A stretch of DNA of 64,000 nt from DASQBT01 sp963746955 (GCA_963746955.1 CAVVDR010000008.1:7133-71132); one strand, 5' to 3'. Positions 43,683 through 54,483 are shown, numbered from the stretch's first letter. Numbers and translations: made by a program. The notes: generated from the letters alone by a model not told the origin.

Positions 43683-43824
43683 GTGATGCATGACGGCGGC
43701 TTGGATGGCGATTGGACTCGGATCGATTCCCCACGCAAGTTCTCCATACTCTTCGGCAAAATGCACGAAAATTGAACTTCCCGCTTCCGCGGGCCCCAAA
43801 ACTGCGAGGGCAGACAATGTGGAA

Positions 43825-45477
43825 ATGAAGATAAGTGAATTTGCGGGGAAGCCCGCCCAGCCAACCATGCTGGTCAAGGTACCCAAGCTGATCACGGCTT
43901 ACTACAGCAACATGCCGGAAAGCTCGGTGCCCGCACAAAGAGTCGCGTTTGGCACCTCGGGTCATCGCGGATCGGCTTTCGAGAACAGCTTTAATGAATG
44001 GCATGTCCTGGCCATCAGTCAGGCCATCTGCGAACACCGCAAGCAGCGGGGCATCGATGGCCCGCTGTTTCTGGGTATCGACACACACGCGCTTTCCGAG
44101 CCGGCGTATGCCAGTGCGCTCGAAGTGCTGGCGGCCAACGGGGTGGAAGTCATGCTCGCGGACAAGGATGAATACACCCCTACTCCGGTGGTTTCTCACG
44201 CGATTCTCACTTACAACCGGGGCCGCAACAAGGGACTGGCGGACGGCATTGTCATCACGCCGTCGCATAATCCGCCCGACAACGGCGGTTTCAAGTACAA
44301 CCCGCCCAACGGGGGGCCGGCGGGCAATGACGTCACAGGATGGATCGAAGCGTGGGCCAATGTACTTCTGGAAAATGGCCTTCAGGGCGTGAAAAGAATT
44401 TCCTTCGAACAGGCCCAGCGCGCGGCTACCACGCACCGCCATGATTATCTCGATGCTTACGTGGGCGATCTCGGCAGCGTGCTCGACATGGACGCGATTC
44501 GCGGTGCGAACCTCCGCATGGGCGTAGATCCGCTAGGTGGAGCCGGAGTCCACTATTGGGGCCCGATTGCCGAGCGCTACGGTTTGAATCTCACTGTTGT
44601 GAACGAAGTCGTCGATCCGACTTTCCGATTCATGACCGTCGATTGGGACGGACAGATCCGCATGGACCCTTCCTCCCCCTACGCAATGCGCAGCCTGATC
44701 GACCTAAAGGATCGTTTCGACATCGCCTTCGCCTGTGACACTGACCATGACCGGCACGGGATTGTCACCCGGAACGCGGGCTTGCTGCAGCCCAATCATT
44801 ACCTCACTGCCGCCATTTTCTATCTCTTTCAGAACCGGCCGAATTGGAGCAAGGCTGCGATGGTGGGCAAGACGGTTGTCAGCAGCCAGATGATCGACCG
44901 CGTCACGGCGAAGCTGGGCCGGAAGCTCTACGAGGTGCCGGTCGGTTTCAAGTGGTTTGTGGACGGCCTGCTCGACGGCACGCTCGGTTTTGGCGGGGAG
45001 GAGAGCGCGGGCGCTTCCTTTGTCCGCCGCGATGGCAGTGTGTGGACGACAGACAAGGATGGTCTCGTCCCGGCCTTGCTTGCGGCCGAGATGACCGCGC
45101 GCGTGGGCCGAGATCCGGGTGAAATCTATGCCGGGCTTGCGCACGAGTTTGGCGAGCCGGTTTACGATCGTGTCGAGGCGCCGGCGACGCCCGAGCAAAA
45201 GCAAAAGCTCGCGAAGTTGTCGCCGCAGCAGGTACGGTCAGAACAGATGGCGGGCGAAAGAATCCGGGCCATTCTTACCCGGGCTCCCGGCAATGGTGAA
45301 GCCATTGGTGGATTGAAAGTGGTGGCGGAGAGCGGATGGTTTGCGGCGCGACCCTCGGGCACCGAAGACATCTACAAGATCTACGCTGAAAGTTTTAAAG
45401 GCGACGATCACCTGCGCCGTGTTCTGGAGGAAGCACAGACCATCGTCAGCGATGCGCTGAAGCCGTCGGCACAGTAA
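43825..45477 (+). CDS. pgm: Alpha-D-glucose phosphate-specific phosphoglucomutase
   Basis: 550 residues from ATG 43825 (family about 545); an upstream extension to 43690 is not conserved-looking. Motifs: QRVAFGTSGHRG near the N-terminus, the catalytic serine loop ITPSHNPPDNGG, the metal loop CDTDHDRHG, the sugar loop FGGEESAGASF, and the phosphate loop RPSGTEDIYKIYAES. It converts glucose-1-phosphate to glucose-6-phosphate. It lies 38 bases ahead of an alpha-glucan phosphorylase gene, so product and substrate are matched within one probable operon. Confidence 0.95.
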   Translation: MKISEFAGKPAQPTMLVKVPKLITAYYSNMPESSVPAQRVAFGTSGHRGSAFENSFNEWHVLAISQAICEHRKQRGIDGPLFLGIDTHALSEPAYASALEVLAANGVEVMLADKDEYTPTPVVSHAILTYNRGRNKGLADGIVITPSHNPPDNGGFKYNPPNGGPAGNDVTGWIEAWANVLLENGLQGVKRISFEQAQRAATTHRHDYLDAYVGDLGSVLDMDAIRGANLRMGVDPLGGAGVHYWGPIAERYGLNLTVVNEVVDPTFRFMTVDWDGQIRMDPSSPYAMRSLIDLKDRFDIAFACDTDHDRHGIVTRNAGLLQPNHYLTAAIFYLFQNRPNWSKAAMVGKTVVSSQMIDRVTAKLGRKLYEVPVGFKWFVDGLLDGTLGFGGEESAGASFVRRDGSVWTTDKDGLVPALLAAEMTARVGRDPGEIYAGLAHEFGEPVYDRVEAPATPEQKQKLAKLSPQQVRSEQMAGERIRAILTRAPGNGEAIGGLKVVAESGWFAARPSGTEDIYKIYAESFKGDDHLRRVLEEAQTIVSDALKPSAQ

Positions 45478-45515
45478 CCGGGAATAGCGGGCAGAACTCT
45501 TCTTGAGGAGATGCG

Positions 45516-48062
45516 ATGAACGATAAAGCACGAATCGGCCACGCGAAGGAGCGCCTTTGGTCCGCGGACGTGGAGGGCTTTGATTACCTCGCCGAGCTTG
45601 CCCTGGATCTGCGTTCGTCGTGGAATCACGGCGCCGACGAGCTTTGGCGGCGGCTTGATCCGGCGCTCTGGGATCTGACCCAAAATCCCTGGGTGGTCCT
45701 GCAGACCGTGTCGCGCGAGAAGCTCCAACTGGTGTTAGCCGATTCCGCTTTCCGAACCAAACTCGACGGCCTGGTGCAAGCCAAGCGGGAGGCGGCGGAA
45801 GCACCGGCCTGGTTTCAGCAAACCTTTGCGCATGCAGGGTTGGGTTGCGTTGCCTATTTCAGCATGGAGTTCATGTTGAGCGAAGCCCTGCCCATCTACT
45901 CGGGCGGCCTTGGCAACGTGGCTGGAGATCAGCTCAAGACGGCAAGCGATCTGGGTGTTCCGGTGATCGGGGTCGGGTTGCTATACCAGCAAGGCTATTT
46001 TCGCCAGGTGATTGACAAGAACGGCGCGCAACAGGCGCTTTTCCCTTACAACGACCCCGGGCAATTGCCGATCATGCCCTTACGCAAACCCAATGGCGAG
46101 TGGTTGCGGCTGGAGATTGCCCTGCCCGGATACTCTGTCTGGCTGCGCGCCTGGCAGGTCGAAGTCGGCCGGGTGAAGCTTTATCTGCTGGACAGCAATG
46201 ACGCTGCGAATTACCCCGCGCATCGAGGCATTACCAGCGAACTGTATGGGGGCGGACCTGAATTACGTTTAATGCAGGAACTGATGCTAGGCATCGGCGG
46301 TTGGCGGCTGCTCGCCGCGCTCGGCATCAAGCCGGAAGTCTGCCACCTGAATGAAGGGCATGCGGCCTTTGTGGTGCTGGAACGCGCCCGCAACTTCATG
46401 GAGGAAAACGCGCAGACCTTCGAGGTTGCGCTGAACGTGACACGGGCGGGCAACCTGTTCACCACGCATACCGCGGTCGCAGCCGGTTTTGACCGCTTTG
46501 CTCCCGCGCTCATTGAGCAATACCTCGGCGGTTACGCTGAGCGCAGGCTGGGCATAACACTGCGCGATCTACTCGCCCTGGGCCGTCAGAACCCGAACGA
46601 CTCGTCGGAGCCTTTCAACATGGCTTATCTGGCAATCCGCGGCAGCGGGGCGATCAATGGTGTGAGCCGCCTGCATGGCAAAGTCAGCCGGAATCTCTTT
46701 CAGTCTCTTTTCCCCCTCTGGCCGCAGGAAGAAGTGCCGGTCGCGCACGTGACCAATGGCGTGCATATGGCAACCTGGGATTCGGCGCCAGCCGATGATC
46801 TGTGGACTGAAGCATGCGGAAAGGACCGCTGGCTGCTGCCGAGCGAAGCGCTGGAGCGCGATGTCCGCCGTATTTCCGACGTCAGGCTGTGGGAGTTTCG
46901 CATCGCTGCCAGCAAGTCTCTGGTTGAATATGCGCGCGTGCGATTGGCCCGGCAACTGTCCACCGCCGGCGCATCACCCGAGGCGGTAGTGGAGGCAAAG
47001 CATCTGTTTGACCCTAATGCCTTGACGCTTGGTTTCGCCCGCCGCTTCGCAACCTACAAGAGGCCGAACCTGTTGCTGCACGACCCGGAACGCCTGCTGC
47101 GCCTGCTGACCAATCCGCAACGCCCGGTCCAGCTCATCATGGCCGGCAAAGCCCATCCCGCAGACCTCGCAGGGCAGGCCCTGATACAGCAATGGATACA
47201 ATTCACCCGCAGGCCGGAAGCGCGCCTCCACGTCATTTTTCTGAGCGACTATGACATGCATCTGACCGAGAAACTGGTTCAGGGAGTGGATGTCTGGCTC
47301 AACACGCCGCGGCGCCCGTGGGAAGCATGTGGAACGAGCGGCATGAAGGTGCTCGTCAATGGCGGCATCAATCTGTCTGAACTGGACGGCTGGTGGGCAG
47401 AGGCGTACACGCCGGAGGTAGGGTGGGCGTTGGGGGATGGTCAGGAACATGACAGTGATCCAACGTGGGACAAAGTAGAAGCTGAGGCCTTGTACGACCT
47501 GCTGGAGCGCGAAGTGATTCCTGAATTCTACACGCGCGATCAACAAGGTATCCCTGCGGCGTGGGTGGCCCGGATGCGGGAAAGCATGGCGCGCTTGACG
47601 CCACTCTTCTCCACCAACCGCGCGGTGCGCGAATACACCGAGCGACACTACCTCCCGGCCGCGGCCGCCTACCGCGAACGGGCTGCCGACAACGGCGCAA
47701 TCGGCGCGGCCATGGTCAATCGGCGGCACGCCTTGGAGCAACATTGGGGCGCGCTGCGTTTCGGGGAACTGAACGTGGAAACGGACCAACAGCATCACGT
47801 GTTTGAGGTTCAGTTGTATCTCGATGAACTCAACCCCAACGATGTGTGCGTAGAGTTATATGCAGATGGAACAAGCGGAGCCGCAACCGAGAGGATCGCT
47901 ATGGAACGCGTCCGGCAACTGGTGGGCGCAACAAACGGATACGCCTATCGGGTGAGCGTGCCGGCAACCCGGCCGGCGAGGGACTATACGGCGCGGCTCA
48001 TACCCTACGGCGCAGGCGTGATGGTGCCTCTGGAAGATGCGCATATCCTGTGGCAGCGGTGA
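45516..48062 (+). CDS. Alpha-glucan phosphorylase (DUF3417-type)
   Basis: 848 residues from ATG 45516 with a GAGGAGA ribosome site. The N-terminal about 110 residues match the DUF3417 extension (FDYLAELALDLRSSWNHGAD ELWRRLDP), followed by the phosphorylase domain: CVAYFSMEFMLSEALPIYSG, LGNVAGDQLKTASDLG, HLNEGHAAFV, THTAVAAGFDRF, and the PLP region EACGTSGMKVLVNGG. This branch differs from the classical GlgP at 28-31 kb and is found in many bacteria together with pgm and glycogen genes. It yields glucose-1-phosphate for the adjacent phosphoglucomutase. Confidence 0.9.
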   Translation: MNDKARIGHAKERLWSADVEGFDYLAELALDLRSSWNHGADELWRRLDPALWDLTQNPWVVLQTVSREKLQLVLADSAFRTKLDGLVQAKREAAEAPAWFQQTFAHAGLGCVAYFSMEFMLSEALPIYSGGLGNVAGDQLKTASDLGVPVIGVGLLYQQGYFRQVIDKNGAQQALFPYNDPGQLPIMPLRKPNGEWLRLEIALPGYSVWLRAWQVEVGRVKLYLLDSNDAANYPAHRGITSELYGGGPELRLMQELMLGIGGWRLLAALGIKPEVCHLNEGHAAFVVLERARNFMEENAQTFEVALNVTRAGNLFTTHTAVAAGFDRFAPALIEQYLGGYAERRLGITLRDLLALGRQNPNDSSEPFNMAYLAIRGSGAINGVSRLHGKVSRNLFQSLFPLWPQEEVPVAHVTNGVHMATWDSAPADDLWTEACGKDRWLLPSEALERDVRRISDVRLWEFRIAASKSLVEYARVRLARQLSTAGASPEAVVEAKHLFDPNALTLGFARRFATYKRPNLLLHDPERLLRLLTNPQRPVQLIMAGKAHPADLAGQALIQQWIQFTRRPEARLHVIFLSDYDMHLTEKLVQGVDVWLNTPRRPWEACGTSGMKVLVNGGINLSELDGWWAEAYTPEVGWALGDGQEHDSDPTWDKVEAEALYDLLEREVIPEFYTRDQQGIPAAWVARMRESMARLTPLFSTNRAVREYTERHYLPAAAAYRERAADNGAIGAAMVNRRHALEQHWGALRFGELNVETDQQHHVFEVQLYLDELNPNDVCVELYADGTSGAATERIAMERVRQLVGATNGYAYRVSVPATRPARDYTARLIPYGAGVMVPLEDAHILWQR

Positions 48063-48295
48063 TCCATTCGCAGCCGATGCCATCAGAACTACGCGATCGC
48101 AACAACGCTATCAGATTCGTGTTATCGGCTCGGATCCTGGGGCCCGTTTTCTGCTGGATATGACAGACCACGCCTCAACTCGCAAACCGGGTGAGAGATT
48201 GGCAGGAATCGTAATGCGCCCGCAGCAATGAGCCCGCATCATGCCGTTCGGCCGATTGGGTAACGCTCAGTCCCGTGGGCCACAAAGGAGCAAAC

Positions 48296-50341
48296 ATGAC
48301 GAACCCACTTGATCAGTTGTGTATCAACACCATTCGTTTTTTATCGGTGGACGCCGTGCAGAAGGCCAATAGCGGGCACCCGGGTCTGCCGCTCGGGGCC
48401 GCGCCAATGGCCTACGCGCTGTGGACTCGGGTCCTCAAGCACAACCCGCACAACCCGCAGTGGTTCGATCGTGACCGCTTCGTGCTCTCGGCCGGGCATG
48501 GCTCGATGCTGCTCTACAGTCTGCTGCACCTTACCGGCTATGATCTCCCGCTAGACGAGATCAAGCGCTTCCGCCAGTGGGGCAGCAAGGCGCCGGGGCA
48601 TCCGGAACGTGGGCTTACACCGGGTGTGGAAACCACGACCGGGCCGCTGGGACAGGGCTTCGCCAACGCGGTTGGCATGGCTATAGCGGAAGCGCAATTG
48701 GCGGCGCGTTACAACCGCCCGAACTGCACGGTTATCGACCATGCCACCTATGTGCTCGCCGGCGACGGCGACCTGATGGAGGGCGTTGCCTCCGAGGCGG
48801 CCTCGCTTGCAGGACATCTGCGGCTCGGCAAGCTGACCTGCCTGTACGACGACAACCGGGTCACGCTTGCCGCCGGCATCGACATCGCCTTCTCGGAAGA
48901 TCGCGCACAGCGCTTCGAAGCGTACGGTTGGCACGTCGTTTCAATCGCGGACGGCAACGATCTCGCCGCAATCGACACCGCGCTTCAGGCCGCACGCGCT
49001 GAAACAACCCGGCCCTCGCTGATTCTGGTGCGCACCCATATCGGCTACGGCTCGCCCGAACAGGACAGCTTCAAGGCGCACGGCTCGCCGCTGGGCGCAG
49101 AAGACGTGCGCAGGACCAAGCGCAACCTTGGCTGGCCGACCGAGCCAGATTTTCTGATACCGGAAGAGGCGCTGGCGCTGTTTCGTGAAGCACTGCCGCG
49201 CGGCGCGCGCGACGAGGCGGCGTGGAACGAACGCATGAAGGCCTACACCAAGGCCTACCCGGATCTGGCCGAGGATCTGCGGCGGAGCCTGCGTGGCGAA
49301 CTGCCGCCTGGCTGGGACGCGGACATTCCGGTCTTTGCCACCGACGCCAAGGGCATTGCCACGCGCGTCGCTTCAGGCAAGGTGATGAATGCAATCGCGC
49401 CAAAGCTGCCAGCGCTCTCAGGAGGATCCGCAGACCTCGATCCCTCCACACACACTGCGCTGAAGGAACTTGGCGATTTCAATCCGCCCGCAACCCCCAA
49501 TGACGATACGCAAGGCTCGGCCGGCGGCGGCTGGAGCCCTGGCGGGCGCAACCTGCACTTTGGCGTTCGTGAGCATGCGATGGGCGCAATCGTCAACGGA
49601 CTGGCAGCACACGGAGGCTTTATTCCATACGGTTCGACCTTCCTGATTTTCTCCGACTACATGCGCCCGCCAATCCGCCTGGCGGCGCTGATGGGCTTGC
49701 ACGTCATTCACGTGTTCACCCACGACAGCATCGCCGTCGGTGAGGACGGTCCCACCCATCAGCCGGTAGAACAGTTGGCCGGTCTGCGCGCCATCCCTGA
49801 CCTCATCGTTATCCGCCCCGGCGACGCCAACGAAACCTCCATCGCCTGGCGTGTCGCGCTGGAGACGCGCGATCGTCCGGTGGTGCTGGTGCTGAGCAGG
49901 CAGGACCTGCCGATTCTCGATCGCAGCCGCTATGCAGCCGCCGACGGCCTGCGTAGCGGCGCCTATATCCTGCTCGATGCGCCCAATTCAAAGCCGGAGC
50001 TGATCCTGATAGCCAGCGGCTCCGAGGTCAGTCTGATCGTCGCTGCGGCAGAGCGTTTGCAGGGACAGGGCGTCGCAGTGCGGTGCGTCTCGATGCCGAG
50101 CTGGGAGCTATTCGACAGCCTGACTCTAGCCCAGCGCGATCATGTACTGCCACCGTCGGTCGGCGCGCGTCTGGCGGTCGAGGCGGGCACAGCGCAGGGT
50201 TGGCACCGCTACGTCGGAGCTGCCGGCGACGTGATGAGCGTGGAACGATTCGGCGCATCCGCGCCGTCTGGCACTCTGCTGCGCGAATATGGATTCAGTG
50301 TCGAGGACGTCTATCAGCGCGCGCTGGCGCTGCCGCGATAA
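48296..50341 (+). CDS. tkt: Transketolase
   Basis: 681 residues from ATG 48296 (AAAGGAGC ribosome site). Signature blocks: NTIRFLSVDAVQKANSGHPG, TTGPLGQGFANAVGMAIAEA, the thiamine diphosphate motif GDGDLMEGVASEAASLAGHL, DSIAVGEDGPTHQPVEQLAG and IRPGDANETSIAWR. It exchanges two-carbon units in the pentose-phosphate or Calvin cycle. It follows the phosphorylase by 233 bases on the same strand, continuing the sugar-phosphate gene block. Confidence 0.95.
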   Translation: MTNPLDQLCINTIRFLSVDAVQKANSGHPGLPLGAAPMAYALWTRVLKHNPHNPQWFDRDRFVLSAGHGSMLLYSLLHLTGYDLPLDEIKRFRQWGSKAPGHPERGLTPGVETTTGPLGQGFANAVGMAIAEAQLAARYNRPNCTVIDHATYVLAGDGDLMEGVASEAASLAGHLRLGKLTCLYDDNRVTLAAGIDIAFSEDRAQRFEAYGWHVVSIADGNDLAAIDTALQAARAETTRPSLILVRTHIGYGSPEQDSFKAHGSPLGAEDVRRTKRNLGWPTEPDFLIPEEALALFREALPRGARDEAAWNERMKAYTKAYPDLAEDLRRSLRGELPPGWDADIPVFATDAKGIATRVASGKVMNAIAPKLPALSGGSADLDPSTHTALKELGDFNPPATPNDDTQGSAGGGWSPGGRNLHFGVREHAMGAIVNGLAAHGGFIPYGSTFLIFSDYMRPPIRLAALMGLHVIHVFTHDSIAVGEDGPTHQPVEQLAGLRAIPDLIVIRPGDANETSIAWRVALETRDRPVVLVLSRQDLPILDRSRYAAADGLRSGAYILLDAPNSKPELILIASGSEVSLIVAAAERLQGQGVAVRCVSMPSWELFDSLTLAQRDHVLPPSVGARLAVEAGTAQGWHRYVGAAGDVMSVERFGASAPSGTLLREYGFSVEDVYQRALALPR

Positions 50342-50496
50342 GAACTCCGCGGCCTGCCCCGAGCTCGTCCCCCCATTCTGTGGCGGTATGACGGAACGCG
50401 GCAACCGAAGCGCGCCGTCTGGTAATGCACCCGCCCGGTGCTGCATCGAGGACAGTCGCAGATATTTGCTATTTCAGGTCGAGAAAGGTCCGCGTC

Positions 50497-51486
50497 ATGG
50501 CGAAGGAAGCAGGACAAGAAATCGGAGAGGCCGGCGGGCTTCCGCGACGACACTCAGGACAGGCATTTTGGGTGCTTTGCCTCCTCGCCGCGATGCTGAT
50601 CGTGCCGGCGGCGCTCACCCTCTCCAGGGTCGAGCATCCGGGCGTGCTGAGCATCGTTTCAGACAATCCCACCCCCCATGGATACACCTGGAGCCTGCTG
50701 CTGTTCATCGTGCCGGTGGCCGTGCTGGGCAGTTGGTTCGCACGCCGGGCAGAACTGCACTTCCCGCGCCAAGCGTTCTGGCGCACCCTCGCCGTCCTGG
50801 TGCCGCTGGGCTTCATCCTCGATCTGGCCTTCGGCAACGCCTTTTTCGTCTTCCCCAATCACGGCGCGACGCTGGGGCTTGGCATTCCCGCCATGGGCGG
50901 AACGGTGCCGATCGAGGAGTTCGTGTTCTACTTAACCGGCTTCATGGCCGCGCTGATGAGCTATATCTGGGCCGACGAATACTGGATGAGGGCCTACAAC
51001 ATCCCCGACTACCGAGAGGCGGCGCGCGGCGTCGTGCGCATCCTGCGCTTCCACTATCCGTCTGCGTTGTTCGGCGTCGCGCTCATTGCTGCTGCGGCTG
51101 TTTACAAGCGGCACTTCTCCGACTCGCCAGCCGGCTTCCCCTGGTATTTCACCTACCTGACGCTGGGTGCCCTGGTGCCCTCCGCGGGCTTCTTCCACAC
51201 CGCCAGGCCATTCGTGAACTGGCGCGCGTTCAGTTTCACCTTCTTCCTCATGTTGTTCATCAGCCTGCTGTGGGAGGTGACCCTGGCCTTGCCGTACGGC
51301 TGGTGGGGCTTCCGCCCGGAGGCCATGATCGGCCTCGACATCGGCGCCTGGTCCGGTCTGCCCATCGAGGAGCCCCTGGTCTGGATGGCGGTGAGCTACG
51401 CCACAGTGATCGTCTACGAGGTGATCAAGATCTGGCTGGCGTTGGGCACCCGGGTCCCGGACGCGTTCTTCGGCGCACGACCATAG
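50497..51486 (+). CDS. Lycopene-cyclase-domain-like membrane protein
   Basis: 329 residues from ATG 50497 (AAAGG upstream). Eight or so membrane helices. Two repeats of a PIEE motif at helix starts, TVPIEEFVFYLTGFMAAL and GLPIEEPLVWMAVSYATV, resemble the PxEExxF hallmark of the CrtYcd/CarR lycopene cyclase domain, which exists as two homologous halves of three to four helices. So the protein looks like a fused two-half version, longer than the usual 230 residues. No other carotenoid genes are seen nearby, so the substrate is uncertain. Confidence 0.55.
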   Translation: MAKEAGQEIGEAGGLPRRHSGQAFWVLCLLAAMLIVPAALTLSRVEHPGVLSIVSDNPTPHGYTWSLLLFIVPVAVLGSWFARRAELHFPRQAFWRTLAVLVPLGFILDLAFGNAFFVFPNHGATLGLGIPAMGGTVPIEEFVFYLTGFMAALMSYIWADEYWMRAYNIPDYREAARGVVRILRFHYPSALFGVALIAAAAVYKRHFSDSPAGFPWYFTYLTLGALVPSAGFFHTARPFVNWRAFSFTFFLMLFISLLWEVTLALPYGWWGFRPEAMIGLDIGAWSGLPIEEPLVWMAVSYATVIVYEVIKIWLALGTRVPDAFFGARP

Positions 51487-51932
51487 ACCGGCGTCCTGGC
51501 TGCGGCGCTGCACCACGCCGCTGAACTCCGTGTTGACCATCGGCCAGGAGCTATGGGTCGACAGGGAGGATGTCAAATAGAGCCCCATGTCCCTTCGGCG
51601 TGGATAGGCCATTCCAAGGCTATCCGGCGCATTCGCCCAACCCACAAAGTCAATACATCCGCCCATGCATTCTATGGTTAATGACAAGGCTTTGTTGGGC
51701 GCGCAGCATTGCGCAGTCTTGTACGTAAGCATAGAAGCGTTGCGCAATGGCGAAGGTCGCGGTGTCGACCGTCAATCCGTATTATCATCGCGCATGCGGA
51801 CAGACAACTTCTGCGCACTCGAAATGACTCAAGCAGGTACCAGGCATCAGCACTTTCGACGATTCCCATAGGGTACGAACCGGTGGGCCCTTATCAATGA
51901 GCGTCAAACAACCCTGGAAAGGGACCGTGGCT
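51487..51932. other. Intergenic region without a convincing gene
   Basis: About 445 bases between the cyclase-like gene and a small secreted-protein gene. Short overlapping frames on both strands (51665-51871 plus, 51678-51869 minus) are not recognisable. The right end should contain the promoter of the secreted-protein gene. Confidence 0.4.
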
Positions 51933-52373
51933 ATGCGATTTAGTTTTCTTCTGATAACGGCTATTGCGTTGTGCGCCACCCTTGCTTACGGTAAAGACAA
52001 CCCGATTTCGCAACTTTTTGCGGCACGCAGTCTGAACTGCCACTTTGATCCGGGAACCCGCACGGTCTGGCCTGGAAGCAAACCAAAGACCTCCGCCACG
52101 CACTCTGGTCAGGATGTTCATTTTGACGCGATCGATATCAAGAGCCAGTCCGCGCGTGTGATTGCAAAAAGTGGCGCCGGCGATGTCAAGGTGCTTCCAG
52201 CCAGAGCGGGTCTGTCTTTCATTGAATTGGCGCCGGATGCCATTCATCTCACCACCGTCTTTCCCATTTATGGAAAAGCTCACGACTTCATCGCCGTCGA
52301 CACTCGACATGAGATCGTTTCTGGCGCGCCTATGGACGAGGAATACTATGGATCGTGTCAAGTCTTCCAGTGA
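51933..52373 (+). CDS. Hypothetical exported protein
   Basis: 146 residues from ATG 51933, after GGAAAGGGA; a start 12 codons earlier would spoil the signal peptide. MRFSFLLITAIALCATLAYG is a good signal peptide. The mature part has the blocks SLNCHFDPGTRTVWPG, VHFDAIDIKSQSARVIAKSG and FIAVDTRHEIVSGAPM, with two cysteines that could form a disulfide. This resembles small periplasmic proteins of unknown function in many proteobacteria. Nothing in its surroundings suggests a role. Confidence 0.6.
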   Translation: MRFSFLLITAIALCATLAYGKDNPISQLFAARSLNCHFDPGTRTVWPGSKPKTSATHSGQDVHFDAIDIKSQSARVIAKSGAGDVKVLPARAGLSFIELAPDAIHLTTVFPIYGKAHDFIAVDTRHEIVSGAPMDEEYYGSCQVFQ

Positions 52374-52666
52374 AGCAGCGTTATTTCCACGGAACTTCGT
52401 ACTGCCGCCCATGACGTAAGCAGGCTATAAAATCGCGTTGCGAGAGCGCTCCAAATAATGTTACGTTCGATTCTTTCAGCGCTGGGAGGTTTGAGCACTC
52501 CGCAAAATGTCACAAGCTGAACACGTCCATCCAATTTCAACAGCCCGTTAGTCACTCAATATCGCGCATGCGTGGTCAATCCCCACCGTGCCGAACTCTT
52601 TGGATCAAGTTGTCGTAAACCGGCGAAGGGATGCCGGTACAATTGGCACGAGGTTGGATCAGGCCA

Positions 52667-54098
52667 ATGGCAAAATCACGTAGAACGATCACCGTTGTCT
52701 TCGGCGCGCTCATCGGACTTCTTGTCCTCGTCGCGATCGCCCTGTTTCTTTTTCTGGATGTCAACGCCTACAAGCCACGCTTTGAAGCGGCCGTCTCGGA
52801 GAATGTTGGGGATGGAAGTCAAAGTCGGCGGCCGTTTGGGAATCGGCTTCTTCCCAGGCTTGCTCGTCACCCTGGAGGACGTGCACATTCGTAACCGGGG
52901 AACCGAAGTTGCCACCGCAAGGGCGGCCCGGATTGGGATCGATTTCCTCACCCTGCTCCACAAGGGATTCCAGATCGAGCAGATCACGCTTGAACACCCG
53001 ACCATATCCATCGAGCGGGATCGCGATGGCAAGTTCAATTTCGAGCAATCGGAGGAGGGCCGGGGACCATTGCCCAATCTGAACCTGGCAAGAATATCCC
53101 TCTCAAATGGAACTTTCCGCTACGTGGACAGAGCATCCGGGGAAGGATTCGAGGCCGGGGATTGCAGCCTGGACGTGAGCCGGCTGCAGCTTTCCGGCAG
53201 GGAACGGCCGGACATTATGAAGAACCTTTCTTTCGCGGCAGAACTCGCTTGCGGGAAGATTCTGACCAAGGACTACGCCGCTTCCGATTTGAAGTTTTCG
53301 GTTGCCGGGCAGCGCGGGAGCTTCGATCTCAAACCTGTCACGATGCGTATCTTCTCTGGACAGGGATCGGGAAGCATACAGGCGGACTTCACGGGCGCTG
53401 TTCCGCTTTACCAGGTTCGCTATACCCTTTCACAGTTCCGCATCGATGAGTTCCTGAAGATCCTGTCGCCGCAAGAGATCGCCCAGGGGTCGATGGATTT
53501 CTCCGCGAACCTGTCGATGCAGGGAAAGACGTATGAACGAACTGAGACAGACTGCAGCGGGAAAGATCACACTGCGGGGAGAAAACCTCACTCTCAATGG
53601 CCGCGATCTCGATCGGGAGTTCGCCCGCTATGAGTCCAGTCAGCACTTCAACCTCGTTGACGTCGGAGCCTACGTCCTGATCGGGCCTCTCGGCCTGATT
53701 GTCACCAAGGGATACAACTTTGCGCGCATCTATCAGGGATCGGGGGGCCACAGCGAGATCAGGACGCTCGTCTCCGACTGGAAGGTCGCCCACGGTGTGG
53801 CGCAGGCGCAGGACGTGGCTATGGCGACGAACAAGAACCGGATCGCCCTGCATGGCGGGCTCGATTTCAGTCAACAGCCGGTTCGATGCGGTGACCGTTG
53901 CGTTGATCGATGCCAAGGGCTGCGCCAAGGTTCAGCAAAGAATTCGTGGCTCTTTCCAGAAACCGGTAGTGGAGGAGCCGAATACCCTAAAGTCCGCAGC
54001 CGGGCCGGTGCGCAAGTTGCTCAAGCAAGTGAGGAATCTCTTTCCGGGCGGAGAATGTGACAGTGTTCTACGCCGGTTCGGTGGCGTCGCCAAAATAG
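52667..54098 (+). pseudogene. AsmA-family gene with at least three frameshifts
   Basis: Starts MAKSRRTITVVFGALIGLLV then LVAIALFLFLDVNAYKPRFE, the classic N-terminal anchor of AsmA. The reading then changes frame near 52805 (MEVKVGGRLGIGFFPGLLVT ... FNFEQSEEG), near 53525 (NELRQTAAGKITLRGENLTL), near 53870 (RFDAVTVALIDAKGCAKVQQ) and near 54062 to end VFYAGSVASPK, the usual AsmA C-terminus. All domains of a protein of about 477 residues remain. AsmA proteins bridge inner and outer membrane and influence lipid transport. Few inactivating substitutions but several indels: either a recent pseudogene or indel sequencing errors. Confidence 0.75.
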
Positions 54099-54483
54099 TT
54101 GGTTCGCAATGAAATCCGGGGACAACGCTCGGAATAAGACTGGCTGCGAACCCGCAACTCTGGACGCATGAAGCCAGATGGCATCCATTTACATGGTGAC
54201 CGTTTTTTGCTGCTAAAGTGCCATTCAACACGCATGCCACGATAGATGGTTGCGAGTCGCGTCCTGCCGAATGGGCTTACCGATACCGGACATTCCGGCT
54301 TACAAACGAATGTCCTCTGCTGAGAAGCTGGGCACGCCGATGGCGACCCGAACGGAACCATAATGAACTTTCTTTGAACGACACAACGTGTCAAACTGCA
54401 GCCTGGGTTATGCAGTTTTAGGCCGTACATTCTGCTTCTGCGGCCAGCCATTTGGTTCCCTGAAACCCGCCGGTCGTCTAAGT
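54099..54483. other. Intergenic stretch left of the insertion element
   Basis: No supported gene. The minus-strand frame 54068-54508 has no recognisable domain and crosses both the asmA end and the transposon end, so it is probably spurious. The last four bases (AAGT) are the left copy of the target duplication. Confidence 0.45.
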
